Assembly (NCBI GenBank): GCA_027295775.1
Contig: JAPUKG010000492.1
Coordinates: 1-33,955, forward strand
Length of the DNA stretch: 33,955 nt
Source of the DNA: Pseudomonadota bacterium
Lineage (GTDB): Bacteria > Myxococcota_A > UBA9160 > UBA4427
Direction: 5' to 3'
The notes beneath the pieces are model-generated. The model saw only the letters and a list, made by a program, of their open reading frames with translations. It was not told the origin of the DNA and ran no database searches. The translations under genes and the position numbers were made by a program. This document shows positions 33,235 through 33,955 of the stretch, in pieces (position 1 is the stretch's first letter; the number at the start of each line of letters is the position of its first letter).

Positions 33235-33240
33235 CGGGGC

Positions 33241-33955
33241 ATGTTCCAGCCGACCACGGCACCGCCCCTGCTGAGCGAGATGGGCCTGCTGGGCCTGTGC
33301 CCGTCGCTCAATACGCCGGTCGTCCAGGTGGAGGACCTGCCGGTGGGGCCGGCCCGCGCGGCGGTCATCGTCTACATGGGGGAGCACAGCCAGATGCGCC
33401 TGGCCGTGGGTGTCCGCTCGATCGACTCCGACCAGGTCGTGATCTACCTCCTCCAGGGCGATCTCGACCAGGATTCGAGCACCGGAACCGCCCTCGAGTC
33501 CGCCCTCAATTTCGCCGAGGGCATGGGCTTCCTGTTCGACGAGGATGTCGTGAAGCGCGAGGGCTCGAGCGGCCGGGCCCAGGCCTTTCGCCTCTGGCAG
33601 GAGCTGGTGGCGGGAATGGCTCCGGGCGAGCCGGAAGAGTCCGCGCCGCCGCCCGAGGAGGGGCTCGAGCGGCTGCCCCAAGCCAGTCCCCTGGCGCTCG
33701 AAGACCGGCCGGACCCGGAGCTCCTGCTCGAAGAGGTGGCGGAGCTCGACGCCAACGGGACGCTCACCCGGCGCGGCAGGCCGGCAGCGGGGAAGGCCAA
33801 GGCCGAGCCCAGAGGCGAGGCCAAGGCGACCCCGACCCCCCTCAGCAAGTTTCGCACCCCGGAGAAGCCGGCCCGCAAGGCCCGGGTCAGACGCGCTGCC
33901 CCGGCGGCGAAGTCGGCGTCGAGGGGCAGCCAGATCGGGCGAATCCCGCTGGTGC
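33241..33955 (+). CDS. uncharacterised protein with Ala/Lys/Pro-rich basic C-terminal tail (3' partial, runs off the window)
   Basis: Not in the supplied ORF track because no stop is reached. Translation from ATG 33241: MFQPTTAPPLLSEMGLLGLCPSLNTPVVQVEDLPVGPARAAVIVYMGEHSQMRLAVGVRSIDSDQVVIYLLQGDLDQDSSTGTALESALNFAEGMGFLFDEDVVKREG...RRGRPAAGKAKAEPRGEAKATPTPLSKFRTPEKPARKARVRRAAPAAKSASRGSQIG.... Open for 238 codons. Confidence 0.7.
   Translation, partial: MFQPTTAPPLLSEMGLLGLCPSLNTPVVQVEDLPVGPARAAVIVYMGEHSQMRLAVGVRSIDSDQVVIYLLQGDLDQDSSTGTALESALNFAEGMGFLFDEDVVKREGSSGRAQAFRLWQELVAGMAPGEPEESAPPPEEGLERLPQASPLALEDRPDPELLLEEVAELDANGTLTRRGRPAAGKAKAEPRGEAKATPTPLSKFRTPEKPARKARVRRAAPAAKSASRGSQIGRIPLV

Noticed and set aside
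31406-33274. 622-aa ORF on + strand
   Set aside because: Antisense to korA with low-complexity R/H/G/V-rich composition.

Overview
High-GC (roughly 65-70%), densely packed bacterial chromosomal window. Gene content and order suggest a Myxococcota/Binatota/'deltaproteobacterial' type genome; this taxonomic guess is inference only. About 25 protein-coding genes are supportable. In order: dprA (5' truncated by the window), trmFO, xerC-type recombinase, hslV, hslU, REC-GAF-GAF regulator, argB, argF, then a four-gene J-domain / lid-less Hsp70 / TPR / PAS-pseudokinase cassette, argG, ABC1/UbiB-like kinase (-), DUF1329 protein, YCF48-like propeller lipoprotein, REC-GAF-GGDEF diguanylate cyclase, aspS, icd, mdh, sucC, sucD, ASST-like propeller protein, AftB-like membrane glycosyltransferase, korB(-), korA(-), and a 3'-truncated novel protein with a histone-H1-like basic tail. 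The best candidate for an undescribed system is the chaperone-signalling cassette at 9004-13500. It lies between argF and argG, and its two partner proteins share a small 'GFxLSxIDG' domain. Second-tier signals are a strongly structured intergenic element between dprA and trmFO (15 bp of paired stem plus two further hairpins and a -10-like box) and two sigma-28-like promoter candidates with the same spacer length, upstream of the J-protein gene and the terminal unknown gene. No rRNA, tRNA, CRISPR array or transposon was recognised. All identifications come from reading motifs in the supplied translations and sequence; no database search was run.
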